The position numbers were made by a program, and so were the translations under genes. From Castellaniella sp047971665 (GTDB lineage: Bacteria > Pseudomonadota > Gammaproteobacteria > Burkholderiales > Burkholderiaceae_B), in the NCBI RefSeq assembly GCF_047971665.1, contig NZ_JBKEAA010000017.1:1-64000 (forward strand): a stretch of DNA of 64,000 nucleotides, in the 5' to 3' direction. The notes under the pieces are model-generated. The model saw nothing but the letters and a program-made list of their open reading frames with translations. It was not told where the DNA came from and did not search any database. Below are positions 26,640 through 34,909 of the stretch, piece by piece (positions within the stretch are counted from its first letter, which is position 1; each line of letters starts with the position of its first letter).

Positions 26640-28541
26640 TCAGACGGGCGTCGTGGCGGGGCCTTTGTCGTTGCTGGCGGCCGGCTGGCCGGCCGACGGG
26701 GTCTTGGGCGTATCGCCCCCCGAGGACGGCGGCTGCGGCGCGCGCGGCGGACGGCCCGACATGATGTCGTCGATCTGCTCGGCGTCGATGGTTTCCCATT
26801 CGAGCAGCGCATTGGCCATGGCGTGCATCTTGTCCTGGTTGGACTCGATCAGGTTGCGCGCCACCCCGTACTGCTCGTCGATGATCTTGCGGATCTCGGA
26901 ATCGACCTTTTGCATGGTCGCCTCGGACACGTGCGTGGTCTTGGTCACGCTGCGTCCCAGGAAGACCTCACCCTCGTTCTCGGCGTACACCACGGGGCCC
27001 AGGGAATCCGTCATGCCATAGCGCGTCACGATGTCGCGGGCGATGGCGGTCGCGCGCTCGAAATCGTTGGAGGCGCCGGTGGTCATCTGGTCCATGAAGA
27101 CTTCTTCGGCGATCCGGCCGCCGAACAGCACCGCGATGGTGTTCAGCAGACGTTCCTTGTCCATGCTGTAACGGTCGTTCTCCGGCAGCTGCATCGTCAC
27201 CCCCAGGGCGCGTCCGCGCGGGATGATGGTGACCTTGTGGACCGGATCGGTCTTGGGCAGCAGACGCGCCACCAGCGCATGGCCGGATTCATGATAGGCC
27301 GTGTTGCGGCGTTCTTCTTCGGGCATGATCATGGAGCGGCGCTCGGCGCCCATGATGATCTTGTCCTTGGCCTTTTCCAGGTCGTTCATGTCCACCGTGC
27401 GGCCATTGCGACGCGCCGCGAACAGCGCCGCCTCGTTGATCAGGTTGGCCAGGTCGGCGCCGGAAAAGCCCGGCGTGCCGCGCGCCAGCACATTCGGATC
27501 GACGTTCTGGGCGATGGGAACCTTGCGCATGTGGACTTTGAGGATCTGCTCGCGGCCACGGATATCGGGCAGCGACACGACCACCTGACGGTCGAAGCGG
27601 CCCGGGCGCAGCAACGCCGGATCCAGCACGTCAGGACGGTTGGTGGCGGCGATCACCAGCACACCCTGGCCGGTTTCGAAGCCATCCATCTCGACCAGCA
27701 ACTGGTTCAGGGTCTGCTCGCGCTCGTCGTTGCCCCCGCCCAGACCAGCGCCGCGCTGGCGACCCACGGCGTCGATTTCATCGATGAAGATGATGCAGGG
27801 CGACTGTTTTTTGGCGTTCTCGAACATGTCGCGCACACGGGCCGCGCCGACACCGACGAACATCTCGACGAAATCGGAGCCCGAGATGCTGAAAAACGGC
27901 ACCTTGGCTTCGCCGGCAATGGCCTTGGCGAGCAGGGTCTTGCCCGTGCCCGGCGGGCCGACCATCAGCACGCCGCGCGGGATGCGGCCACCCAGACGCT
28001 GGAATTTGGTGGGGTCGCGCAGAAAATCGACCAGTTCCTGGACGTCTTCCTTGGCCTCGTCGCAACCGGCGACGTCCGCGAAGGTGATGGTGTTGTTGTT
28101 CTCGTCCAGCATGCGCGCGCGCGACTTGCCGAAGCTGAACGCCCCGCCCTTGCCGCCGCCCTGCATCTGGCGCATGAAGAAAATCCACACCCCGATCAGC
28201 AACAGCATCGGGAACCATGAAATGAACAGGCTGGCCAGGAAGGAAGGCTCCTCGCGGGCCTTGCCGGACACCTGGACACCGTTCTTGACCAGCTCGGGCA
28301 CCATCCACAGGTCGCCCGGCGAGGTCAGACTGTAGGAACGGCCGGATTCCGGCGACACGTAGATCGTGTCGCCCTGAATGTCGACCTTGTTGATGCGGCC
28401 GGCACGGGCGTCGTTCATGAATTGCGTGTAGCTGACCGAATCCCCGCCCGCGACCGGGCGTCCATCGAACTGCTTGAACACCGTAAAGAGCACGAGCGCG
28501 ATCACCAGCCAGACCGCAACCTTGGAAAACGAGTTGTTCAA
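26640..28541 (-). CDS. ftsH: ATP-dependent zinc metalloprotease FtsH
   Basis: This 633-residue membrane-anchored AAA protease has two N-terminal helices (about residues 5-25 and 100-120). Walker A is VGPPGTGKTLLAKAI, Walker B IIFIDEIDAVG, the second region of homology ATNRPDVLDPALLRPGRFDR and the zinc site HESGH. It degrades misfolded membrane proteins and regulators. I place the start at the TTG at 28541 (product begins NNSFSKVAVW after the initiator) because AGGAGG lies 6 nt before it and family homology starts here. A His-free Pro/Ala tail ends the protein. Confidence 0.93.
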   Translation of the reverse strand: MNNSFSKVAVWLVIALVLFTVFKQFDGRPVAGGDSVSYTQFMNDARAGRINKVDIQGDTIYVSPESGRSYSLTSPGDLWMVPELVKNGVQVSGKAREEPSFLASLFISWFPMLLLIGVWIFFMRQMQGGGKGGAFSFGKSRARMLDENNNTITFADVAGCDEAKEDVQELVDFLRDPTKFQRLGGRIPRGVLMVGPPGTGKTLLAKAIAGEAKVPFFSISGSDFVEMFVGVGAARVRDMFENAKKQSPCIIFIDEIDAVGRQRGAGLGGGNDEREQTLNQLLVEMDGFETGQGVLVIAATNRPDVLDPALLRPGRFDRQVVVSLPDIRGREQILKVHMRKVPIAQNVDPNVLARGTPGFSGADLANLINEAALFAARRNGRTVDMNDLEKAKDKIIMGAERRSMIMPEEERRNTAYHESGHALVARLLPKTDPVHKVTIIPRGRALGVTMQLPENDRYSMDKERLLNTIAVLFGGRIAEEVFMDQMTTGASNDFERATAIARDIVTRYGMTDSLGPVVYAENEGEVFLGRSVTKTTHVSEATMQKVDSEIRKIIDEQYGVARNLIESNQDKMHAMANALLEWETIDAEQIDDIMSGRPPRAPQPPSSGGDTPKTPSAGQPAASNDKGPATTPV

Positions 28542-28731
28542 AGCCAACCTCCTGGGTGTGTACTGCTGTCCGCCCGCCATGTCGGGCGCCGAGACCGGCA
28601 CCGCTCAATTACAACAAGCTGACAGATACGTCAATATTTCATTCTACCTGAATCCGCCGTGCGGACGCAGCGCCGCGCAGGGCAAACCGCACGGAATCCA
28701 GACAACGGGGCAACCACGGACGGGGACCGCC

Positions 28732-29385
28732 TCATGGCTGCGCCGACGGGACATCCTTGAAGCCTCGACCGACCAGGAAGGTCTCGGAGGATTCGTCCCG
28801 CGATGCCTTGGGCTTGCGCTCGACCACCCGGACAAAATGCTGCTTGAACAACTGCACGATCTGTGAAAATCCGCTGCCGTGAAAGGCCTTGACGATCAAG
28901 GCACCCTCGGGCTTGAGGTGACCGCAGGCAAACTCGAGCGCCAGTTCGCAGACATGGGCGATGCGGGCCGAATCCGCCGAGGCCACCCCCGACAGATTGG
29001 GGGCCATGTCGGAAATCACAAGGTCCACGGCCTGCCCTTGCAAGCGCTCATGCAGATGCGCCAGGATGTCATCCTCGCGGAAATCACCCTGGATGAACTC
29101 CACCCCCGCGATGGGCTCCATGGGCAGCAGGTCCAGCGCCAGCACGCGGCCATCGATCACGCCCCCCGCCGTCAGCAGGCGTTCGCGCACGATCTGCGAC
29201 CAGCTGCCCGGCGCCGACCCCAGGTCCACGACCACGTCGCCGCGCCGCAGCAGTTTTTCCGTATCCAGGATTTCGGTCAGCTTGAACGCGGCACGGGCCC
29301 GATAGCCTTTCTGTTGCGCCATTTTGACGTAAGGATCATGAATATGCCGCTGGACCCAGGCTTTGGAGAATTTTTTCTTGGCCAT
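28732..29385 (-). CDS. rlmE: 23S rRNA 2'-O-ribose U2552 methyltransferase
   Basis: This 217-residue enzyme (FtsJ/RrmJ) methylates U2552 in the ribosomal A loop. It starts SKAWVQRHIHDPYVKMAQQ, carries the SAM motif VVDLGSAPGSWSQ and the catalytic K-D-K-E set: Lys in YRARAAFKLTEI, Asp in VISDMAPNLSG, Lys in LIVKAFHG and Glu in VERKPKASR. It is upstream of ftsH in the same direction, separated by 190 nt, and divergent from yhbY with only 17 nt between starts. Confidence 0.93.
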   Translation of the reverse strand: MAKKKFSKAWVQRHIHDPYVKMAQQKGYRARAAFKLTEILDTEKLLRRGDVVVDLGSAPGSWSQIVRERLLTAGGVIDGRVLALDLLPMEPIAGVEFIQGDFREDDILAHLHERLQGQAVDLVISDMAPNLSGVASADSARIAHVCELALEFACGHLKPEGALIVKAFHGSGFSQIVQLFKQHFVRVVERKPKASRDESSETFLVGRGFKDVPSAQP

Positions 29386-29402
29386 TCTCGTACAATTTCA
29401 CT

Positions 29403-30008
29403 ATGCCGAAACTCGAACTGACCTCTCAGCAGCGCAGCGCCCTGCGCGCCGCCGCTCATCCCCTGCACCCCGTCGTCATGATCGGCGACCGCGGCCTGAC
29501 TGCCGCCGTGCTGGAAGAAATCGACCGCTCGCTGGCGGCCCATGAACTGATCAAGGTCCGCGTCGCCGGCGCCGAACGCGCCGAACGCGACACGATGCTG
29601 GCCGAGATCTGCGAAACGCTCTCTTGCGCCGCCGTGCATCATCTCGGCAAAACGCTGATTATCTATCGACCCGATCCGCTTGCGCAACAAGCCGCCCAGG
29701 CCGCCGAAAACACCACCCGGGCCGTGCGCCGCAAATCCGAGCCCTACGTGCCCAAAAAGCAGGCGGCGCAGCCCCGGGCGGCCCGCACCGCCGCCGGTGT
29801 GCGCCGGCAAGACCCGGAAAAGCAGCCCGCACCGGATGCCGCGCCGAAAACCCGCCGGGCGGAATCCAAACCCCGCCCGGCCGACGGCAGCCCGGCCACC
29901 AGACCGGCACGGGGCAATCGCGCCGATGCCGGTCACGGTATCCCGCGCCGCAGTGGCAGCGCGCTGTCGCTGCGGGCCGGCGCCCGGCGCGGCCGCACCA
30001 GCCGCTGA
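29403..30008 (+). CDS. yhbY: YhbY-type RNA-binding protein with long basic tail
   Basis: Residues 1-95 form a CRS1/YhbY (CRM) domain: LTSQQRSALRAAAHPLHPVV, MIGDRGLT, AVLEEIDRSLAAHELIKVRV and KTLIIYRPDP are visible. YhbY binds pre-50S particles. The remaining 100 residues are a low-complexity Arg/Pro/Ala/Lys tail not present in the roughly 97-residue E. coli protein, probably a disordered RNA-binding extension. TACAAT (29391-29396) ends 6 nt before the ATG and no Shine-Dalgarno is visible, so the mRNA may be leaderless. It is divergent from rlmE. Confidence 0.88.
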   Translation: MPKLELTSQQRSALRAAAHPLHPVVMIGDRGLTAAVLEEIDRSLAAHELIKVRVAGAERAERDTMLAEICETLSCAAVHHLGKTLIIYRPDPLAQQAAQAAENTTRAVRRKSEPYVPKKQAAQPRAARTAAGVRRQDPEKQPAPDAAPKTRRAESKPRPADGSPATRPARGNRADAGHGIPRRSGSALSLRAGARRGRTSR

Positions 30009-30086
30009 TCATCCTGGGCCGACGCCGGATTGCGAGGATCGGGGCATCCCTCCGCCTCGCCGCTTGCAGGCGGCTCCGGTTCGGCA

Positions 30087-30120
30087 GGCACTGAACCGTC
30101 CGCAGAGACGATTCAGTGCC
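30087..30120. repeat. Palindrome (14-bp arms) between convergent yhbY and greA
   Basis: GGCACTGAACCGTC, loop CGCAGA, GACGATTCAGTGCC with one mismatch. The upstream flank GCTTGCAGGCGGCTCCGG resembles CTTGCACGCCGCTCGG at the 15903 and 19852 elements, and the loop core GTCTCTGCGGAC on the minus strand is identical to that at 19852. It is a diverged member of the same repeat family and a likely bidirectional transcript end. Confidence 0.65.
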
Positions 30121-30131
30121 CGGACCCACCC

Positions 30132-30608
30132 TCACCGATAACTGACCGAACAGACCTCATATTCGCGCACGCCGGCTGGCGCGCGCACTTCGACCACGTC
30201 GCCTTCGCTCTTGCCGATCAGCGCCCGCGCAACGGGGCTGGACACCGAGATCATGTTGGCGCGGATGTCGGCTTCCAGGTCACCGACGATCTGATAGGTC
30301 AGGCGCTCGCCCGATTCCAGATCCTCGATCTCGACGGTCGCGCCGAACACGGCCTGGCCGGCCACATCCAGATCGGCCGGATTGATGATCTGGGCGTTGG
30401 ACAGGGTGCCTTCCAGTTCCTGGATGCGGCCCTCGATGAAGCCCTGACGTTCACGCGCGGCATCATATTCGGCATTTTCGGACAGATCGCCCTGGGCGCG
30501 CGCTTCGGCGATGGCGTTGATGACTTCGGGGCGGTCCACCGTCTTCAGACGGTGCAATTCGGCCTGTAAGCGCTCTGCCCCGCGAACTGTCAAAGGAATC
30601 GCAGACAT
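30132..30608 (-). CDS. greA: Transcription elongation factor GreA
   Basis: This 158-residue factor rescues backtracked RNA polymerase by stimulating transcript cleavage. It has the coiled-coil N-domain with the acidic tip loop ARAQGDLSENAEYDAARERQ (residues about 35-55) and the C-terminal FKBP-like domain with YQIVGDLEADI and ISVSSPVARALIGKSEGD. In many relatives greA follows carAB; here carAB lies 12 kb away. A hairpin followed by a T-run in its leader may attenuate it. Confidence 0.93.
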   Translation of the reverse strand: MSAIPLTVRGAERLQAELHRLKTVDRPEVINAIAEARAQGDLSENAEYDAARERQGFIEGRIQELEGTLSNAQIINPADLDVAGQAVFGATVEIEDLESGERLTYQIVGDLEADIRANMISVSSPVARALIGKSEGDVVEVRAPAGVREYEVCSVSYR

Positions 30609-30625
30609 AATTTCGACTCAAAAGT

Positions 30626-30649
30626 AAAAAACGCCCCATGCGCGGGACG
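30626..30649 (-). terminator. Terminator-like hairpin in the greA leader
   Basis: On the minus strand CGTCCC, loop GCGCAT, GGGGCG and then TTTTTT, ending 18 nt before the greA ATG. It could stop transcripts from upstream, or act as a leader attenuator of greA. Bases 30650-30798 show nothing else. Confidence 0.5.
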
Positions 30650-30798
30650 CCTGACAACGAAAGAGATGGGCGAAGTGTGGTGGTTCCGGCCCGCTGAGGG
30701 CTGCCTGATCACGCATGCCCGCACTCAGGGGTCATGCGAAACGGTCACGACATGACGTCATCCGCTTGCTGATCGGGTGGCCTGCCGGTTCGCCCGTG

Positions 30799-30822
30799 AA
30801 AAACCCCGGCCAGAAACCGGGG
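30799..30822 (-). terminator. Intrinsic terminator after uraA
   Basis: On the minus strand CCCCGG, loop TTTCTGG, CCGGGG and TTTTT, about 115 nt beyond the uraA stop. It should separate uraA from greA. Confidence 0.75.
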
Positions 30823-30938
30823 TGCTGTAGGGATATTGTGGGCAATCGGAAGGGAAAAAGCAAGCGCTATCCACCGGATTTACAGCGGGTTGCATGGGCA
30901 AGCGCCACGCCCGCCGCACAGCAGGCGCGACGGGCCAC

Positions 30939-32258
30939 TCAGCGTTTTTCCCGGCGCCCCCGCAACAGCGCGTGCAGCAGGATGGCGCCGAAAGTCGCGG
31001 TGCCGATGCCGTCGAGCTTGAACCCGCCGATGGCCATCGAAAAATTGCCCGCGCCCAGCACCAGCGTGACCGCCGCCACGATCAGGTTGCGGTTGTCGCT
31101 GAAATCGACCTGATTGACCACCCAGATGCGCGCGCCCGCTATGGCGATCAGACCGAACACCACCACGGACATGCCGCCCAGCACCGGGGCCGGGATGGCC
31201 TGGATCACCGCGCCGAACTTGGGCGAGAATCCCAGGACCAGCGCCACCAGGGCCGCCACCACGAACACCAGGGTCGAATAGATGCGGGTCGCCGTCATCA
31301 CGCCGATGTTTTCCGCATAGGTCGTCACCCCGGTGCCGCCCAGGGCGCCGGAAATCATCGTCGCCACGCCGTCGCCCATGAAGGCGCGGCCCAGGTACCG
31401 ATCCAGGTTCTGGCCGGTCATGGCGCTGACCGCCTTGATGTGCCCCAGGTTCTCAGCCACCAGGATGATGGCCACCGGCGCGATCACGCTGATGGCGTGC
31501 GATTCGAACACCGGCGCCGTCAGCGTCGGCAATCCCAGCCAGGGGGCGGCGGCGATGGCGGAGAAATCGATCGGCTTGCCCAGGCCCAGGCCATTGGCCA
31601 GGATCAGATAGAGCACGCAGGCGACGAACAACCCCACCAGAATCAGCAGACGCTGCACCAGGCCACGGGTATAGACCGCCACACCGCCGACACACAGGAT
31701 GGTCAGCAGCGCCATGGAGGACTCGAACAGCGAACCGCCCATCGCCCCCTTGGCCGCGATCGGCGCCAGATTCAGGCCGATCACGGCCACAACGGCACCG
31801 GTGACCACCGGTGGCATCCAGTGGTCGATCCAGTCCGCCGCCCCGCCCTGACGCGCATTGAGCAGCGCGGTCAACAGGCCGATCCCGGTATAGATCAGGC
31901 CGCAGATGACGATGGCGCCCAGTGCCACGCCCATGTTCAGGTTCGGCCCGCTGCCCGCATACCCGCTGACGGCGATCACGCCGCCGATGAAGGCGAAACT
32001 GGAACCCAGGTAGCTGGGCACCCGGCCACCGACGAACAGGAAGAAGATCAGGGTCCCCACACCCGACATCAGGATGGCCGTATTGGGATCGAAACCCATG
32101 ATGAGCGGCGCCAGAATCGTCGAGCCGAACATGGCCACGACATGCTGCGCACCCATGGCCACGGTCTGGGGCCAGGGCATGGTTTCGTCGGGCTGGACCA
32201 CGGCGCCGTCGGCGGTGCCGGAAACGCGGCGCCACGTGGGGAAATAAGAAGTTGTCAT
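30939..32258 (-). CDS. uraA: Uracil-xanthine permease family transporter
   Basis: This 439-residue inner-membrane protein of the NCS2 nucleobase transporter family has about 14 helices. QHVVAMFGSTILAPLIMGF, SSFAFIGGVIAV, GAVVAVIGLNLAP, SVIAPVAIILVAENLGHIKA (Glu of the substrate site) and GGTGVTTYAENIGVMTATR are typical of UraA. It likely imports uracil with protons. The start at 32258 places MTTSYFPTWRRV before the first motif. It is followed by its own terminator and is probably monocistronic. Confidence 0.88.
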   Translation of the reverse strand: MTTSYFPTWRRVSGTADGAVVQPDETMPWPQTVAMGAQHVVAMFGSTILAPLIMGFDPNTAILMSGVGTLIFFLFVGGRVPSYLGSSFAFIGGVIAVSGYAGSGPNLNMGVALGAIVICGLIYTGIGLLTALLNARQGGAADWIDHWMPPVVTGAVVAVIGLNLAPIAAKGAMGGSLFESSMALLTILCVGGVAVYTRGLVQRLLILVGLFVACVLYLILANGLGLGKPIDFSAIAAAPWLGLPTLTAPVFESHAISVIAPVAIILVAENLGHIKAVSAMTGQNLDRYLGRAFMGDGVATMISGALGGTGVTTYAENIGVMTATRIYSTLVFVVAALVALVLGFSPKFGAVIQAIPAPVLGGMSVVVFGLIAIAGARIWVVNQVDFSDNRNLIVAAVTLVLGAGNFSMAIGGFKLDGIGTATFGAILLHALLRGRREKR

Positions 32259-32606
32259 GAAAGCGTCATGGCCGGGAGGCCTTCCGGAAAAGAAACGTGG
32301 ATGAGAGAAATTCGAAGATCAGGCTGGCCGCAAGTGTAAGGCGGCCATCCACGCCCTCGCAAGATGGCGGCATCCCGACGGGCAAGGGCCAGCCCCGTCC
32401 CGCCCGCAGCGCCGGTACCAGCGCATCGGCATGGCGGAGCTTCATCGGGACCGGCACGACCTGGGAAAACCCGCCCTGCCCGGGGTGCTCTACACTGTCG
32501 CTTCGCTATCCTGAATACAACCTCGAACCCGGCCTGACCTGGATTTTCCAGAACTGGATCTTCCCCGAGCACAAGGGCGGCGCCGCCCACATGGGGCGCG
32601 CGGCCT

Positions 32607-32759
32607 TTTTCCAAGGGCGACCGTTCCGGGAATTTCGTGACGCTGGCCAGCGGCCTGGACGGCGACGACGAGGCGCTGCCGATCCGGGACGAAACGTCCC
32701 TGCGCATCACCGCCCTGGACGACGCTGAGCTGGTCCTGGTGGACGCGGCCGAGGCTTGA
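32607..32759 (+). pseudogene. Possible 3' remnant of a pirin-like gene
   Basis: One frame reads FSKGDRSGNFVTLASGLDGD and then DEALPIRDETSLRITALDDA before a stop, which resembles the C-terminal cupin region of pirin-type proteins. No start codon or N-terminal domain is present in this frame, and the preceding open stretch is in another frame, so if real it is a decayed fragment. The rest of 32259-32792 between uraA and the isomerase shows no supportable gene. Confidence 0.3.
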
Positions 32760-32792
32760 GGCCCGGCCGCGAAGAGGCCCGACACGCTGCGA

Positions 32793-32855
32793 CCACACCA
32801 CGGCGCAATGCTGCCACACCACGGTGAGGTACCGCTACACCACGGCCCGATGCCG
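32793..32855. repeat. Three tandem 21-bp repeats reaching into the isomerase 3' end
   Basis: The unit begins C(C/T)ACACCACGG at 32793, 32814 and 32835, giving a period of exactly 21 nt. The third copy contains the stop codon and last codons of the minus-strand isomerase gene. The copies are imperfect after the first 11 nt. Confidence 0.6.
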
Positions 32856-33698
32856 CTGGATGCAGGTCTCCAGGACCGTTTCCCCAGGACGGCTCCACCA
32901 GTCCTCGGAAAAGATCTCGACCTCGCACAGGCCGGCATAGCCGGCCGCCTCCATCTCGCGGCGGATGCGCTTGAGTTCGATGACGCCATCCCCCATCATG
33001 CCGCGATCGTTCAGCAGATCGCGAGTGGGCGCCAGCCAGTCGCACACATGGTAGGCCAGCAGCCGCTCGGCGCCCGCACGCCGGATCTGGGCATGCAGTT
33101 TGGGGTCCCACCACACGTGATACACGTCAACGGCCACGCCCAGCATGCCGCTGCGGTCGGGATCGAGCGCATCGCACAGGTCCAGCGCCTGTTCCAGGGT
33201 ATTGATGCAGGCGCGCTCGGCGGCCTGCATGGGATGCAGCGGCTCGATCGCCAGCGGCATACCGACCGAGCGGGCATATTCCAGTGTGGCGGCGATTCCG
33301 TCGCGCACCTCGCCGCGCGCCCGCGCCATGTCGGTATAGGCCGGCCGACCCTGCAAGGCGCCCGGCAGCGCGCCCACCACCAGGACCAGGCAGGGCGCGT
33401 CCAGCGTCTTTGCTTCGTCCACCGCGCGCCGGTTGTCCTCCAATGCCGCAGCCCGCCCGGCGGCATCAGCGGCCGGAAAGAATCCGCCGCGGCAATAACC
33501 CGACAGACCGATCCCTGTGGCCCGCAACTGGCGGGCAATGGCCTCCAGCCCCACGGCCGCCACCTGATCGCGCCAGGGCGAGATGGCCCGGATCTCGCGC
33601 CGGGCGCATTCATCGATGATCGTGTCCAGCCGCCACTGCTTGCGCACCGTGGCGGTATTCAGGGACAGCAGCGCATGATCCTTGGACAAGTCCCGCAT
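32835..33698 (-). CDS. Sugar phosphate isomerase/epimerase-like protein (AP endonuclease 2 fold)
   Basis: This 287-residue TIM-barrel protein starts MRDLSKDHALLSLNTATVRK. LAIEPLHPM, GVAVDVYHVWWDP, AYHVCDW and LCEVEIFSEDWW supply the metal ligands (Glu, Asp/His, His, Glu) typical of xylose-isomerase-like epimerases. The Met at 33698 follows GAGGGG by 6 nt and lies 11 nt after the DUF993 gene stop. It is the last gene of the eight-gene accessory cluster. The substrate is probably a keto-sugar or cyclitol-like intermediate, inferred only from the family. Confidence 0.75.
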   Translation of the reverse strand: MRDLSKDHALLSLNTATVRKQWRLDTIIDECARREIRAISPWRDQVAAVGLEAIARQLRATGIGLSGYCRGGFFPAADAAGRAAALEDNRRAVDEAKTLDAPCLVLVVGALPGALQGRPAYTDMARARGEVRDGIAATLEYARSVGMPLAIEPLHPMQAAERACINTLEQALDLCDALDPDRSGMLGVAVDVYHVWWDPKLHAQIRRAGAERLLAYHVCDWLAPTRDLLNDRGMMGDGVIELKRIRREMEAAGYAGLCEVEIFSEDWWSRPGETVLETCIQRHRAVV

Positions 33699-33708
33699 GC
33701 CGCGCCCC

Positions 33709-34899
33709 TCAGGATTGATGAATGCCATGCACAGCGAGCCATTGCACCATGCGCTCGACGGCGAGGTCGGGACGTTCGAGCACCCCGGCCTGATCCGCCA
33801 GCCGGAACAGCTCGGCCATGTGCTGGACCGAACGCGTGCTCTGCTGTCCGCCCACCATGGAGAAGTGATCCTGGTGGCCATTGAGCCAGGCGACGAAGAC
33901 CACCCCCGTCTTGTAGAACCGTGTCGGCGCCGCGAAGATATGGCGCGACAGCGGCACCGTCGGCGCGAGGATCTCATGAAAGCGCGCCGTCTCTCCAGCG
34001 GCCAGGGCGGCCAGCGCCGCGCTGGCCGCCGGCGCGATGGCATCGAAGATCCCCAGCAGGGCATCACTGTGCCCGTGGGTGGGCAATGCCCCCGCGCCAT
34101 CGCCGGCGATCAGCTCGGCATAGTTGAAATCGTCGCCGGTGTACATGCGCACGCCGGCCGGCAGACGGCGCCGCATCTCGATCTCCCGGCCCTTGTCCAG
34201 CAACGAGATCTTGATCCCGTCCACCTTGTCCGCATGGGCGGCGATGACGTCCAGCGCGGTATCCATCGCGCGCGAGACATCCTCGCTGCCCCAATAGCCT
34301 CGCAGCTGCGGATCGAACATATCCCCCAGCCAGTGCAGAATCACCGGCTCGCGCACTTGCTCCAGGATGCGGCCGTAAACCCGGGCATAGTCCTCCGGAC
34401 CCCGCGCCACACGCACCAGGGCGCGGCTGGCCATGAGGATCAGCCGGCCGCCCAGGGCCTCGATGGCGCCGACCTGCGCCTCGTAGGCTGCGATGACATC
34501 GTCCAGGGTGCGCGCCGCTTCCGGCGCCAGATGATCCGTGCCGCAGCCCGAGGCCACCCGGGCGCCGGGCACGTCCCGCGCCGCGTCGAGCGAACGGCGG
34601 ATCAGTTCGAGCGACGTCGGCCAATCCAGGCCCATGCCGCGCTGTGCCGTGTCCATGGCCTCGGCCACCCCCAGGTCCAGGGACCACAGGTAACGGCGAT
34701 AACCGAGGGTGGCGTCCCAGTCGATGGCGCAATCGATCCAGGGATCGACAGCTGCGAGCGGGTCCGCAACCACATGCGCCGCCGAATAGGCGATCCGGTT
34801 GAATGTCGCGCCGCCGGTCGCCTGGGGGACAGGCACGCCGCGCAGGGTATAGGTTTCAAGCCCGCCAGATGATGTGGGCAACAGGATACGTCCGCTCAT
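33709..34899 (-). CDS. DUF993 dihydrodipicolinate-synthase-like aldolase
   Basis: This 396-residue protein matches DUF993, a branch of the class I aldolase (DHDPS/NAL) superfamily. VDGIKISLLDKG holds the probable Schiff-base Lys, LHWLGDMFDPQLRGYWG and YTGDDFNYAELI are conserved blocks, and THGHSDALLGIFDAIAP follows. GGAG lies before the ATG. It sits between a Gfo/Idh/MocA gene and an isomerase gene, an association known in sugar or cyclitol catabolic clusters. The reaction is undetermined. It is longer than DHDPS (about 295 residues). Confidence 0.75.
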   Translation of the reverse strand: MSGRILLPTSSGGLETYTLRGVPVPQATGGATFNRIAYSAAHVVADPLAAVDPWIDCAIDWDATLGYRRYLWSLDLGVAEAMDTAQRGMGLDWPTSLELIRRSLDAARDVPGARVASGCGTDHLAPEAARTLDDVIAAYEAQVGAIEALGGRLILMASRALVRVARGPEDYARVYGRILEQVREPVILHWLGDMFDPQLRGYWGSEDVSRAMDTALDVIAAHADKVDGIKISLLDKGREIEMRRRLPAGVRMYTGDDFNYAELIAGDGAGALPTHGHSDALLGIFDAIAPAASAALAALAAGETARFHEILAPTVPLSRHIFAAPTRFYKTGVVFVAWLNGHQDHFSMVGGQQSTRSVQHMAELFRLADQAGVLERPDLAVERMVQWLAVHGIHQS

Positions 34900-34909
34900 G
34901 ACCCTCTCC

